A stretch of DNA of 64,000 bases from Rhodococcus sp. HNM0569 (GTDB taxonomy: Bacteria > Actinomycetota > Actinomycetes > Mycobacteriales > Mycobacteriaceae). Made by a program: the position numbers and the translations under genes. Each line of letters starts with the position of its first letter. Position 1 is the first letter of the stretch. The notes below the pieces were generated by a model. It made no database searches. It saw only the letters and a program-made list of their open reading frames with translations, and had not been told where the DNA came from. The DNA lies in assembly GCF_012726205.1 (NCBI RefSeq), contig NZ_JAASAE010000003.1:248001-312000 (forward strand). The letters run 5' to 3'. Positions 7,704 to 15,835 of the stretch are shown here, in pieces.

Positions 7704-9542
7704 ATGGCAGACCCCCGATCGCGAGGCCGCAGCACCGTCGACCCCGCAGACCGAGTTCAACTCGCCGAACAGCCCGTCAGCCTGCGCCGCATCGGCGCGC
7801 TGTTCGCGCCCTACCGCGTGCGTATCGCGGTCGTCGTCGTCCTCATCGTCGCGTCGTCGCTCGTGACGCTCGCCAATCCTTTCCTCGTGCGCGCGGTGAT
7901 CGACCGCGCCATCCCGCAGCAGGACGTCCCACTGCTCGTGTGGTCCGTTGTCGCCATGCTCGGCATCACGATCGTCGGCTCGGTCTTCGGCGTGCTCCAG
8001 ACGTGGATCTCGACCGACGTCGGTCAGCGGGTGATGCACGACCTGCGTACGCGCGTCTTCGCGCATCTCGGGCGTCAGTCGCTCGGATTCTTCACGCGCA
8101 CGCGTGGCGGCGAGGTGCAGTCGCGGCTGACCAACGACATCGGCGGCATGCAGACCGTCGTCACGTCGACCGCGACCTCCATCGCCGCCAACGTCACGAC
8201 CGTCGTGGGCACCGTGGTCGCGATGGCCGCGCTCAGTTGGCGGCTCTCGTTGCTCTCGCTCGTCGTGCTCCCGCCCGCCATCTGGCTCACCCGTCGCGTC
8301 GCGCGGATGCGACGCGAGATCACGGCGCAGCGTCAGCGGACGCTCGCCGACATGCAGACGCAGATCGAGGAATCGCTCTCGATCGGCGGAATACAGCTCG
8401 CCAAGACCCTCGGCGCGGGCCCGGCAATGAACGCGCGCTTCGCGGACACGTCGCACGTGCTGGCCGACCTCGAGGTGCGTTCGCAACTGTCCGGCCGCTG
8501 GCGCATGGCCACGATGAACATGATCTTCGCGGCGATTCCCGCGTTGCTGTATCTCGTAGCGGGTCTGCCCGCGACGTCCGGTGGCATGACGATCGGCACG
8601 CTCGTCGCCTTCACCGGCCTGCAAGGCACACTGTTCCGGCCGCTGATGAGCCTGCTCGACGTCGGTGTCAGCATCACGAGCTCGCTCGCATTGTTCAGCC
8701 GCATCTTCGAGTACCTCGACCTGCCGGTCGACATCGCCGATCCCGAGGATCCCGTCGACATCTCACGCGAGAAGACCGCAGGCGCCGTGCGTTTCGACAG
8801 TGTCACCTTTCGCTACGAAGGTTCCGACCGCGACGCAGTGCGCGACGTCGAGATCGACGTGCCTGCAGGGTCGTCGCTCGCCCTCGTAGGCGAAACCGGT
8901 TCGGGCAAGACGACACTCGCGTCGCTCGTGCCACGCTTGCACGACGCGACGACAGGCACCGTGTCGATCGACGGTGTCGACGTCCGTGACATCGCGCTTG
9001 GTCGCCTCGCCGAACTCGTCGGCGTCGTGTCGCAGGAGACCTACCTGCTGCACGCGAGCATCCGGGACAACCTGCGTCATGCACGGCCCGACGCGACGGA
9101 CGCCGAGATCGAGACGGCGGCCCGCGCCGCGCAGGTGCACGACCTGATCGCCTCCCTGCCCGACGGCTACGACACGGTCGTCGGTGCCCGCGGGCACCGC
9201 TTCTCGGGCGGCGAGAAGCAGCGCCTCGCCCTCGCGCGGACCTTGCTGCGCGACCCGCGCATCCTCGTCCTCGACGAGGCCACCAGCGCGCTGGACAACG
9301 ACACCGAACGTGCGGTGCAGGCCGCCATCGACACCGCGAGCCGGGGACGCACCACGATCACTGTCGCGCACCGGCTTTCGACAATCCGCGACGCAGACCA
9401 GATCGTCGTCCTCGAGCACGGCACCGTTGCCGAGCGCGGCACACACGACGAACTCGTGGCTGCCGGCGGACGCTACGCTGCCCTGCTCGACAGCGCGAGC
9501 GCATCGCACGGCCCGGCAGACGCGCTCGGCGTTGCGGTCTGA
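7704..9542 (+). CDS. ABC exporter, fused permease-ATPase half-transporter
   Basis: This 612-residue protein has six N-terminal membrane helices (about residues 35-310) fused to an ATP-binding domain with Walker A (GETGSGKTT), the signature FSGGEKQRLALARTLL, Walker B (ILVLDEATSALD) and the H-loop (TVAHRLSTI). It is a type IV exporter half-molecule of the MsbA/LmrA kind and would work as a homodimer to extrude drugs or lipids. ATG at 7704 follows a GAGAGGGG ribosome-binding site. The divergent MarR gene and operator array suggest it is induced by a small toxic molecule. Confidence 0.9.
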   Translation: MADPRSRGRSTVDPADRVQLAEQPVSLRRIGALFAPYRVRIAVVVVLIVASSLVTLANPFLVRAVIDRAIPQQDVPLLVWSVVAMLGITIVGSVFGVLQTWISTDVGQRVMHDLRTRVFAHLGRQSLGFFTRTRGGEVQSRLTNDIGGMQTVVTSTATSIAANVTTVVGTVVAMAALSWRLSLLSLVVLPPAIWLTRRVARMRREITAQRQRTLADMQTQIEESLSIGGIQLAKTLGAGPAMNARFADTSHVLADLEVRSQLSGRWRMATMNMIFAAIPALLYLVAGLPATSGGMTIGTLVAFTGLQGTLFRPLMSLLDVGVSITSSLALFSRIFEYLDLPVDIADPEDPVDISREKTAGAVRFDSVTFRYEGSDRDAVRDVEIDVPAGSSLALVGETGSGKTTLASLVPRLHDATTGTVSIDGVDVRDIALGRLAELVGVVSQETYLLHASIRDNLRHARPDATDAEIETAARAAQVHDLIASLPDGYDTVVGARGHRFSGGEKQRLALARTLLRDPRILVLDEATSALDNDTERAVQAAIDTASRGRTTITVAHRLSTIRDADQIVVLEHGTVAERGTHDELVAAGGRYAALLDSASASHGPADALGVAV

Positions 9543-9824
9543 ACCGCACGCGCCCCCGTTCCGTCGCCCATCCGTCCCATCGCTCGACGTCCCGCCCGCC
9601 TCGCTCTCGGAGCCGACAATCGGCCACGAGCAGCAGGCGGGCGGTTCTGCGCGCGCAGTAGTTACTCGCCGGTAGCTGTTTCTTCCGGTCGCGGCACGGC
9701 GAGTTTCATTCCGCGTCTGCGTGTTTCCGCTTCGTAACGTCTCGATTCGGGGGTTGCGCACTCGTCGAATCCGGTGCAAGCTACCACTGCATCCAAAAGT
9801 GTATCCAGTTTACGGAGGTCCGAG
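9543..9824 (+). promoter_or_regulatory. Upstream region of the N-heterocycle operon
   Basis: This 282-bp gap contains no credible ORF. It must hold the promoter of the long operon starting at 9825. Near its end are TGCATCCA and then TGTATCCAGTT (9800-9810). The latter is repeated exactly at 22867-22877 in front of the second catabolic unit, so it is a candidate GntR-type operator half-site. The strong GGAGG at 9814-9818 is the ribosome-binding site of the first gene. No clear -10/-35 pair could be assigned. Confidence 0.5.
9800..9810 (+). promoter_or_regulatory. TGTATCCAGTT motif before the Rieske operon
   Basis: This 11-nt sequence occurs identically at 22867-22877 before the permease unit. 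It lies 4-10 nt ahead of the ribosome-binding site GGAGG, so a bound regulator would act as a roadblock or occlude initiation. It is a candidate GntR half-site. Confidence 0.45.
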
Positions 9825-10376
9825 TTGACCACTCAGTTTGCGCCGGTGTCGACCGCACGCCCCCTCCCGAGCTCGGACGCCCGGCACGCCGAGGTCCTCG
9901 ACTTCCTGCATTACGAGGCCGAGCTGCTCGACGACCTCGACGAGCGCCGTTGGCTCACCGAGCTCGTCAGCACCGACATCGTCTACCAGGTTCCGGTACG
10001 TGAGACGGTCGAACGTGCACGCGGGCTGGGATTCTCGGAAAACACATTCCACCTCGACGAGACCTACGGCTCGCTCGACTCGCGTGTGACACGTGGTGAG
10101 ACCAAGTACGCGTGGGCCGAGGACCCGCCGTCGCGAGTGCGGCACTTCGTGACCAATGTGCGCGTACGCGAGCACGGCGGCGGCCAGGATCACCTCGACG
10201 TGCGCAGCAACATCCTCATCTTCCGCACACGTCAGGAACAGACCAAGCCCCAGTTGCTGTCGGGTGAACGTCGCGACGTGCTGCGCCGGGAAGACGGCGC
10301 ACTACGGCTACTGCGGCGGGTCGTCTACCTCGACCTCACCGTGATCGGTACCCACAACTTCTCGCTCTTCTTCTAG
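9825..10376 (+). CDS. Rieske ring-hydroxylating dioxygenase, beta (small) subunit
   Basis: This 183-residue protein matches the SnoaL-like small subunits of aromatic-ring-hydroxylating dioxygenases (FLHYEAELLDDLDERRWLTELV near the N-terminus, DVRSNILIFRTRQE and RREDGALRLLRRVVYLDLTVI toward the C-terminus). It has a structural role in an alpha3beta3 oxygenase. The start is assigned to TTG at 9825, because GGAGG lies 6 nt upstream and the longer frame has no such signal. It precedes the alpha gene, reversing the usual alpha-beta order, and opens the catabolic operon. Confidence 0.85.
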   Translation: MTTQFAPVSTARPLPSSDARHAEVLDFLHYEAELLDDLDERRWLTELVSTDIVYQVPVRETVERARGLGFSENTFHLDETYGSLDSRVTRGETKYAWAEDPPSRVRHFVTNVRVREHGGGQDHLDVRSNILIFRTRQEQTKPQLLSGERRDVLRREDGALRLLRRVVYLDLTVIGTHNFSLFF

Positions 10377-10410
10377 CGCACCCGTCCTTCGCCCTCAGGA
10401 GTGCAGCCCC

Positions 10411-11823
10411 GTGAATCCAGCGACCGAACAGCATCGCGCACCAGACCAGACCCGTACGTCGAGCCTTCCCCCGAAAGTCCACGGCCTGATGGACCGCATC
10501 GAGGCGGGCCTGTCCGAAGGCCGGATCCCGTCGTCGATCTTCGGCGATCCGGACGTCTACCACGCGGAACTGCGCCGGATTTTCGGCCGGGCGTGGGTGT
10601 ACATGGCACACGAGTCCGAGATCGAAGCCAACGGCGACTATGTCGTCCGCAAGATCGGCGAGGACTCGTTCGTCGTGACCCGCGACGAGAAGGGCGGTGT
10701 CAACGTCCTGTTCGATGCGTGCCGTCACCGCGGAGTGCAGATCTGCCGCGCCGACTCGGGAAACTCGTCCCACTTCCGCTGCCCGTACCACGGGTGGACG
10801 TACTCGTCGGACGGCTCGCTCGTGGGAGCGCCGTTGTGGAAGAACGCGTTCGGGAACATGAGCAAGGAACGCAACGGACTCGCACGCGCCGCGCAGGTCG
10901 AATCCTTCCACGGCTTGGTCTTCGCGACACTCGATCCGACCGCGCCGCCGCTGCGCGAGTACCTCGGCGGCATGGCCTGGTACCTCGACTTGATCTTCGG
11001 ACTCGACCGAGACGGTGTCGAGGTGCTCGGCAAGCCGCAGCGATTCGTGGTCGACGCGAACTGGAAGTCGGGTGCCGACAACTTCTCCGGAGACGACTAC
11101 CACCTCGGAACCCTGCACAAGTCGGTGTGGAGCATCGGCGCTTTCCCGGTTCCGTTCAGCGAGAACATGATGGGCTACCACATCCAGGCATCGCCGGGCC
11201 ATTCGCTGTCGTTCTCGATGGCCGAGTACGCCGACGAGCCCGGCCCGAACTTCTTCGGATTCCCGGATTCACTGGCCGAGCACTTCGACAGCGTCAACAT
11301 CTCACCGGAGCAGCTCGAGGTGGCCCGCCGCTCGCGAGTGTTCGTCGGCAATGTTTTCCCCAACTTCTCGATGCTCGCGCTGCCGATGACCGAGGATGGC
11401 GCGCACCATGCCCCCACCGGGATCCTCACCATCCGGACATGGCAGCCGAAGGGGCCGAACCAGATCGAGATCTGGAACTGGTTCGTGGGATACAAGAACA
11501 TGACGCCCGAGCAGAAGGACCGCGCGTACCGCGCCGCACTCGGCACGTTCTCGCTCGGTGGATCCTTCGAGATGGACGACACCGAGCCGTGGCTCACCGT
11601 CACGCGCACCGGGTCGTCGGTGGCGAGCGAACTCCTCGACTTCGAACTCAACTACGAGATGGGGATGCCGGGCATCGGCATGGCGACCCCGGTGTCCGAC
11701 TGGCCCGGGCCTGGCAAGGTGTTCTGGACCCGCTACGAGGAAGGGGTTCAGCGCAACCTCTACCAGTTCTACGCCGACATGATGCGGGCCGAGCCCGGCG
11801 AGTGGCCGGAGTTCGAGTTTTGA
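10411..11823 (+). CDS. Rieske non-haem iron dioxygenase, alpha (catalytic) subunit
   Basis: This 470-residue catalytic subunit should insert O2 into an aromatic or heteroaromatic ring to give a cis-diol. The Rieske [2Fe-2S] ligands are C104, H106, C124 and H127 (CRHRG, CPYHGW). The mononuclear iron site is in NFSGDDYHLGTLH, with bridging D228 and ligands H231 and H236; the third ligand is probably an Asp of FEMDD near residue 390. GTG at 10411 has AGGAG 9 nt upstream. Electrons probably come from the ferredoxin and NuoF-like flavoprotein encoded just downstream. The substrate is inferred from the pathway neighbours to be a pyridine or pyridone. Confidence 0.92.
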   Translation: MNPATEQHRAPDQTRTSSLPPKVHGLMDRIEAGLSEGRIPSSIFGDPDVYHAELRRIFGRAWVYMAHESEIEANGDYVVRKIGEDSFVVTRDEKGGVNVLFDACRHRGVQICRADSGNSSHFRCPYHGWTYSSDGSLVGAPLWKNAFGNMSKERNGLARAAQVESFHGLVFATLDPTAPPLREYLGGMAWYLDLIFGLDRDGVEVLGKPQRFVVDANWKSGADNFSGDDYHLGTLHKSVWSIGAFPVPFSENMMGYHIQASPGHSLSFSMAEYADEPGPNFFGFPDSLAEHFDSVNISPEQLEVARRSRVFVGNVFPNFSMLALPMTEDGAHHAPTGILTIRTWQPKGPNQIEIWNWFVGYKNMTPEQKDRAYRAALGTFSLGGSFEMDDTEPWLTVTRTGSSVASELLDFELNYEMGMPGIGMATPVSDWPGPGKVFWTRYEEGVQRNLYQFYADMMRAEPGEWPEFEF

Positions 11824-12455
11824 GCGCCGCGAGCGGGATCCGCGAGCGCTACACGGAGGGCGGGCTGCTCGGCACGTTGACGCCGGGCGCGCGCCCCGCG
11901 ATCGTCGTCGTCGATCTGCAGTACGGATTCACCGAGGCCGGCTACCGTCCGGGATTCGATCTCGACGCGGTGGTCGAGAACACCCGCACGCTGCTGGACA
12001 CCGCGCGTTGCGCCGGAATACCGGTGTGGTTCAGCACGATCGCGTTTCCCGAGGACGGCGGCATCGGACGAACCTGGTTGCGCAAGATGCCCGCGCTGAC
12101 CGTGCTCCGTGAAGGTGATCGCAGCGTGCGGATCGACGAGCGGCTTGCGATGCGCGACGACGAACACCTCGTCGTGAAACAGACCGCGTCGGCGTTCGCC
12201 GGCACTGCTCTCGCCGCGGAGATGGCGGCCGCCGGCGTCGACACACTCGTCGTCGCAGGCGCGACGACTTCCGGCTGTGTGCGCGCGACTGTCGTCGACG
12301 CGTGTGCGGCGGACCTGCCGACCTTCGTCGTCCGTGAGTGCGTCGGTGACCGCGAGACCGCACCGCACGACGCGGCGCTCTTCGACATCGACGCCAAATA
12401 CGGCGATGTGGTCTCGCTGGACCAGGCACTGTCACAGGTCAGGGGGCTGTCATGA
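11820..12455 (+). CDS. Isochorismatase-fold amidohydrolase, probable maleamate amidohydrolase
   Basis: This 211-residue cysteine hydrolase has the triad D32 (VVVDLQYGF), K120 (VVKQTASAF) and C153 (SGCVRATVVDA). The C-terminal pattern (GDRETAPHDAALFDIDAKYGDVVS) is that of N-carbamoylsarcosine amidase and of NicF, which hydrolyses maleamate to maleate and ammonia. With a 2,5-dihydroxypyridine dioxygenase homologue and maleate isomerase in the same operon, maleamate is the most likely substrate. TTG at 11820 overlaps the alpha-subunit stop by 4 bp (TTGA) and has GGAG 8 nt upstream. GTG at 11802 is an alternative start. Confidence 0.82.
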   Translation: MSAASGIRERYTEGGLLGTLTPGARPAIVVVDLQYGFTEAGYRPGFDLDAVVENTRTLLDTARCAGIPVWFSTIAFPEDGGIGRTWLRKMPALTVLREGDRSVRIDERLAMRDDEHLVVKQTASAFAGTALAAEMAAAGVDTLVVAGATTSGCVRATVVDACAADLPTFVVRECVGDRETAPHDAALFDIDAKYGDVVSLDQALSQVRGLS

Positions 12456-13729
12456 CCGTTGCGATCGAATCGGTGCTCTACCGCGCACCGTCGGTGTGCG
12501 GGCCCGCCCGCGTCGTGAGCGCGACACCGGCACGTCTCGTCGCGCCCGGCGTCGAAAGCGATTCGTGGGGCCTCGACGACGAGCGCGGGCTCGGCTTCTT
12601 CGGAGACCGGCCCGACGCGGACGCCTTCGTCCGCGAACTCGAGAAGTCGGGCCTGCGCGGGCGCGGCGGTGCGGGCTTCCCCGCGCATCGGAAATGGTCG
12701 ACGGTGCGGGCGGCGGGCGGCGAGACGGTCGTGGTCGCGAACGGCCACGAGGGCGAACCGGCGTCGTCGAAGGACCGGTGGTTGCTCACGCGGCGCCCGC
12801 ACCTCGTACTCGACGGGCTGATCCTCGCGGCCACTGTGGTCGGTGCGCGCGACGCGATCGTGTATCTCTCGGACGTCGAGGTCGCAGCCGTCGTCGACCG
12901 GGCCATCGGCGAGATCGGCGCAGCCGGACTGGTTCCCGGTGGTATGTCGCTTCGTACCCACGTCGCCGAGCACACGTACGTCGCAGGCGAGGAGTCGGCG
13001 GTGTGTCGCTCCATCGACGGGGGAGCCGCGAAACCCACGAGCAAACCGCCGCGGCCCTACGAGGCCGGGGTGCGCGGGCTGCCCACCCTGATCAGCAATG
13101 TGGAGACGCTCGCGCACGCGGCGTGGATCCGGGTGCACGGCGCGGACGAGTTCGCCGCCGTCGGGAGTGACACCTCGAAAGGCACCGCCCTGTTCACGTT
13201 GACCGGCGCTGTCGGTTCGCCCGGCGTGTTCGAGATGTCCCTGGGGCGGCCCGTGCACGAGCTCGTGGCGGCGGGCGCAGGCCCGCGGGTCCCGCACGGA
13301 CTGCTGATGGGCGGTTGGTTCGGAGGCATCCTCCAAGGCGACCGTGCTGCCGTGACCTGCTGCTACGACGCGCTGAACGCGCTGGGCTCGGGCCTCGGTT
13401 GTGCGGCCGTCACGGTTCTCGGTGAGGACGACGACGTCCTCGCGATCGCCGGTGAGCTCGCGGACTGGTTCCGTCAGGAATCGGCAGCGCAGTGCGGGGT
13501 GTGCGTCAGCGCGACCAATGCGATCGCCCGCTCGATCCGTCAGGTCTCGAGGGGCGACGACAGCGCGGGGCACCGAGCGAACCTGTCGCGGTGGGGAACC
13601 CACATCACCGGGCGCGGTGCATGCGGTTTCGTCGACGGTGCCGCCGCTCTCGCCCGATCCGTCGGCGCGGAACTCGAACGCCGTGCGACGTCCGGCGAAC
13701 ACGACGCCCGGGAAGGAGCAGTGCAATGA
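12452..13729 (+). CDS. NuoF-like NADH-binding flavoprotein, candidate dioxygenase reductase
   Basis: This 425-residue protein is homologous to the 51-kDa subunit of NADH dehydrogenase (NuoF/HoxF). It has the NADH site GLRGRGGAGFPAHRKW, the FMN region GHEGEPASSKDRWLL, YVAGEESAV, and KPPRPYEAGVRGLPTLISNVET. The C-terminal cluster motif is altered: ESAAQCGVC replaces the usual ESCGxCxxC, and a later GACGF supplies one more Cys, so only three of four ligands remain. ATG at 12452 overlaps the previous stop. The flavoprotein-ferredoxin pair following a Rieske oxygenase suggests electron flow NADH to FMN to ferredoxin to oxygenase (inference). Confidence 0.85.
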   Translation: MTVAIESVLYRAPSVCGPARVVSATPARLVAPGVESDSWGLDDERGLGFFGDRPDADAFVRELEKSGLRGRGGAGFPAHRKWSTVRAAGGETVVVANGHEGEPASSKDRWLLTRRPHLVLDGLILAATVVGARDAIVYLSDVEVAAVVDRAIGEIGAAGLVPGGMSLRTHVAEHTYVAGEESAVCRSIDGGAAKPTSKPPRPYEAGVRGLPTLISNVETLAHAAWIRVHGADEFAAVGSDTSKGTALFTLTGAVGSPGVFEMSLGRPVHELVAAGAGPRVPHGLLMGGWFGGILQGDRAAVTCCYDALNALGSGLGCAAVTVLGEDDDVLAIAGELADWFRQESAAQCGVCVSATNAIARSIRQVSRGDDSAGHRANLSRWGTHITGRGACGFVDGAAALARSVGAELERRATSGEHDAREGAVQ

Positions 13730-13917
13730 AGGTTGCCGTGGACGCGACGAAGTGCGACGGCTACGGGACATGTTTCGACGTGTGTCCGTCCGTCTTCCGC
13801 TCCGACGAGTGGGGCTACGCGTCGTCGATCGGCGACGGCACCGTGCCCGACGCGGACCAGGACAAGGCGCGGCGAGCGATATCGCTGTGCGCCGAACAGG
13901 CAATTCGCGAGCTCTGA
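13726..13917 (+). CDS. Small 3Fe-4S-type ferredoxin
   Basis: This 63-residue ferredoxin has the pattern C-x5-C-x3-C-P followed by a distant Cys (KCDGYGTCFDVCP and SLCAEQAI). Such three-plus-one Cys proteins carry a [3Fe-4S] or [4Fe-4S] cluster and in actinobacteria usually feed cytochromes P450. Here it probably carries electrons from the NuoF-like flavoprotein to the Rieske oxygenase; it is not itself a Rieske ferredoxin. ATG at 13726 overlaps the upstream stop (ATGA) and has GGAAGGAG before it. Confidence 0.9.
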   Translation: MKVAVDATKCDGYGTCFDVCPSVFRSDEWGYASSIGDGTVPDADQDKARRAISLCAEQAIREL

Positions 13918-13951
13918 GCCTCGCATCACCCACGACTGCACAGGAGTTCAC

Positions 13952-14725
13952 GTGTATCTCGGATTGGAGAAGGGCGTCGCCCTCGTGACGGCCGCATCCC
14001 GCGGGATCGGCCGGGCCGTCGCTGAACGGCTCGCACTCGAAGGCATGACCGTGGTCGCTGCGGCGCGCACGGTGGGCAGCCACGTCGAGGACCTCGGTGA
14101 CGGGAGGATAGTGCCCTTCGAGGTCGATCTCGCCGACGCGGAGGCGACTGCGGCGCTTGTCGACTCGGTCGCCGAGGTGCACGGCAGCATCGACGTCGCG
14201 GTACTCAACACGCCGGGCCCCAAGATCCTTCCGACCCTGGACACGGTGTGGTCCGATTGGCAAGCGGCACACGACCTTCTGTTGCGACCTGTCGTGCAGC
14301 TGGGTACCGCGGCGGCGCGCCGGATGCGTGAGCAGGGCAGTGGCTCGATCGTGTTGCTGTCGTCGACCTGGGTGCGCCAGCCCGCGCTCGGCGGCGTGCT
14401 GTCGTCGTCCTATCGTTCGGCGGCGTCCGCGTTCGCGAAGACTCTCGCCGCGGAGCTCGCGCCGGATGGTGTGCGCGTCAACCAGTTGATGCCAGGTGCC
14501 ACCGGTACCGACCGGATGCAGGGCATCGTCGAGATGAAGTCGCGATCCCACGGCACGACCGTGGAGCAGGAGATAGCCACTGTCGTCCGGGACATACCGC
14601 TCGGCCGCTGGGCCGAAGCCACCGAGATCGCCGATGCCGTGGCATTCCTGGCATCGCCGCGCGCGTCGTTCGTCACGGGGACGTCGCTGTCTGTGGACGG
14701 TGGTGCCGTGCGCGCCGCCCACTGA
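13952..14725 (+). CDS. SDR-family oxidoreductase with atypical active site
   Basis: This 257-residue protein has the SDR cofactor motif TAASRGIG near residue 14 and the C-terminal VNQLMPGATGTDR and GTSLSVDGG. The catalytic lysine is absent: the region reads SSSYRSAASAFAKTL, so the YxxxK motif has become YRSAA. Other divergent SDRs of the 3-oxoacyl-ACP-reductase-like group share this change. GTG at 13952 follows CAGGAG by 5 nt. In the pathway it could oxidise a diol intermediate or act as an isomerase or binding protein. The second SDR at 24445 has a normal active site and is the better dihydrodiol dehydrogenase candidate. Confidence 0.8.
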   Translation: MYLGLEKGVALVTAASRGIGRAVAERLALEGMTVVAAARTVGSHVEDLGDGRIVPFEVDLADAEATAALVDSVAEVHGSIDVAVLNTPGPKILPTLDTVWSDWQAAHDLLLRPVVQLGTAAARRMREQGSGSIVLLSSTWVRQPALGGVLSSSYRSAASAFAKTLAAELAPDGVRVNQLMPGATGTDRMQGIVEMKSRSHGTTVEQEIATVVRDIPLGRWAEATEIADAVAFLASPRASFVTGTSLSVDGGAVRAAH

Positions 14726-14769
14726 TCTGCCGCCACCGTCTTTTTCGAGAAACACCGAGGAGTGAACCC

Positions 14770-15783
14770 ATGCCAAGGACACTGACCGAGAACTTCGTCG
14801 AACAGTTCCGACTGTGCAAGCTCGACGCAACCGAGACGGTCGGCATCATCGCCGAACTCGGCCAGAAGGACGAGTACGTCGCGGCTGCGGTCGCGGCAGC
14901 GCGTCAGCTCGGCGCAGGCGCGCTCGTGCTGCACGCATCGAGCCTGTCGAATCCGAACCTTCCCCCGTACCAGCCCGACGGCCGCGAAGTAGCACCGCTG
15001 CTCGCCGCAGCAGGAGAGTGCGACTTCGTCGTCGACGTGACCGTCGGTGGGCTCATCCACTCGGACGTACGAACCCGGATCACCGGAAACGGCAAGCGGA
15101 TGCTGTTCGTCGCCGAGCCGAACGACGTGCTCGAACGTCTGGCCGGCGACGCGCCACTGCGCAGCGAGGTCGAGGCCGGCGGCAACAAGCTTCGTGCGGG
15201 TTCGACACTGCACGTGACGAATGCGGCAGGTATGGACCTCACCGCCGACATCTCGGGCGAGGATCTCCCGATCACGCACCAGTGGGGCTATGTCGACGAG
15301 CCGGGCCGTTGGGACCACTGGCCGTCCGGATTCGTCGCGTGTTTCCCGAACGACCGCACCGCCGAGGGCAAGATCGTATTGCAACCGGGCGACGCGCTGA
15401 TTCCGTGGCAGCGCTACGTGCAGGACACCGTCACGATCGAGGTCGAGAAGGGCTTCATCACGAAGATCTCCGGCAACGGCACCGACGCCCATGTACTCGA
15501 GGACTACTTCGAAGCATGGAACGACGGCGAGGTCTGGGCGCTCAGCCACATGGGCTGGGGACTGCTCGAACGCGCGCGCTGGTCGGCTTTCGACGTGTAC
15601 GACCCCCGTTCTCTCTACGGTCAGGAATTGCGCTCGACGGCAGGCAATTTCATGTGGTCCACCGGATCGAACCGCTTCGCGAACCGCGAGACTCCCGCGC
15701 ACCTCGACGTGCCGATGCGTGGGTGCACCGTCGAGATCGACGGTGTAGCGGTCGTGCGCGACGGAAAGCTCGTGAGCGAGTAG
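14770..15783 (+). CDS. 2,5-dihydroxypyridine 5,6-dioxygenase homologue (NicX/Hpo type)
   Basis: This 337-residue protein matches the M29-aminopeptidase-like family to which NicX belongs. NicX is an Fe(II) extradiol-like dioxygenase that opens 2,5-dihydroxypyridine to N-formylmaleamate. Its iron ligands in Pseudomonas putida are two His and an Asp in the pattern H...HxD. Here H260 (ALSHMGWG) and H311/D313 (PAHLDVPM) have nearly the same spacing. GAGGAGTG precedes the ATG at 14770. It is the key evidence that the operon handles a hydroxypyridine. An aminopeptidase role is unlikely in this setting. Confidence 0.82.
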   Translation: MPRTLTENFVEQFRLCKLDATETVGIIAELGQKDEYVAAAVAAARQLGAGALVLHASSLSNPNLPPYQPDGREVAPLLAAAGECDFVVDVTVGGLIHSDVRTRITGNGKRMLFVAEPNDVLERLAGDAPLRSEVEAGGNKLRAGSTLHVTNAAGMDLTADISGEDLPITHQWGYVDEPGRWDHWPSGFVACFPNDRTAEGKIVLQPGDALIPWQRYVQDTVTIEVEKGFITKISGNGTDAHVLEDYFEAWNDGEVWALSHMGWGLLERARWSAFDVYDPRSLYGQELRSTAGNFMWSTGSNRFANRETPAHLDVPMRGCTVEIDGVAVVRDGKLVSE

Positions 15784-15835
15784 TCGCTCGGGACACGAAA
15801 CGAACGGGCACGAAACCCATCAGGAGGTGACGGGA

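Noticed and set aside
11942-14830. 962-codon minus-strand frame opposite the catabolic operon
   Set aside because: It lies antisense to genes with clear motifs and is a typical high-GC shadow with no recognisable domain.
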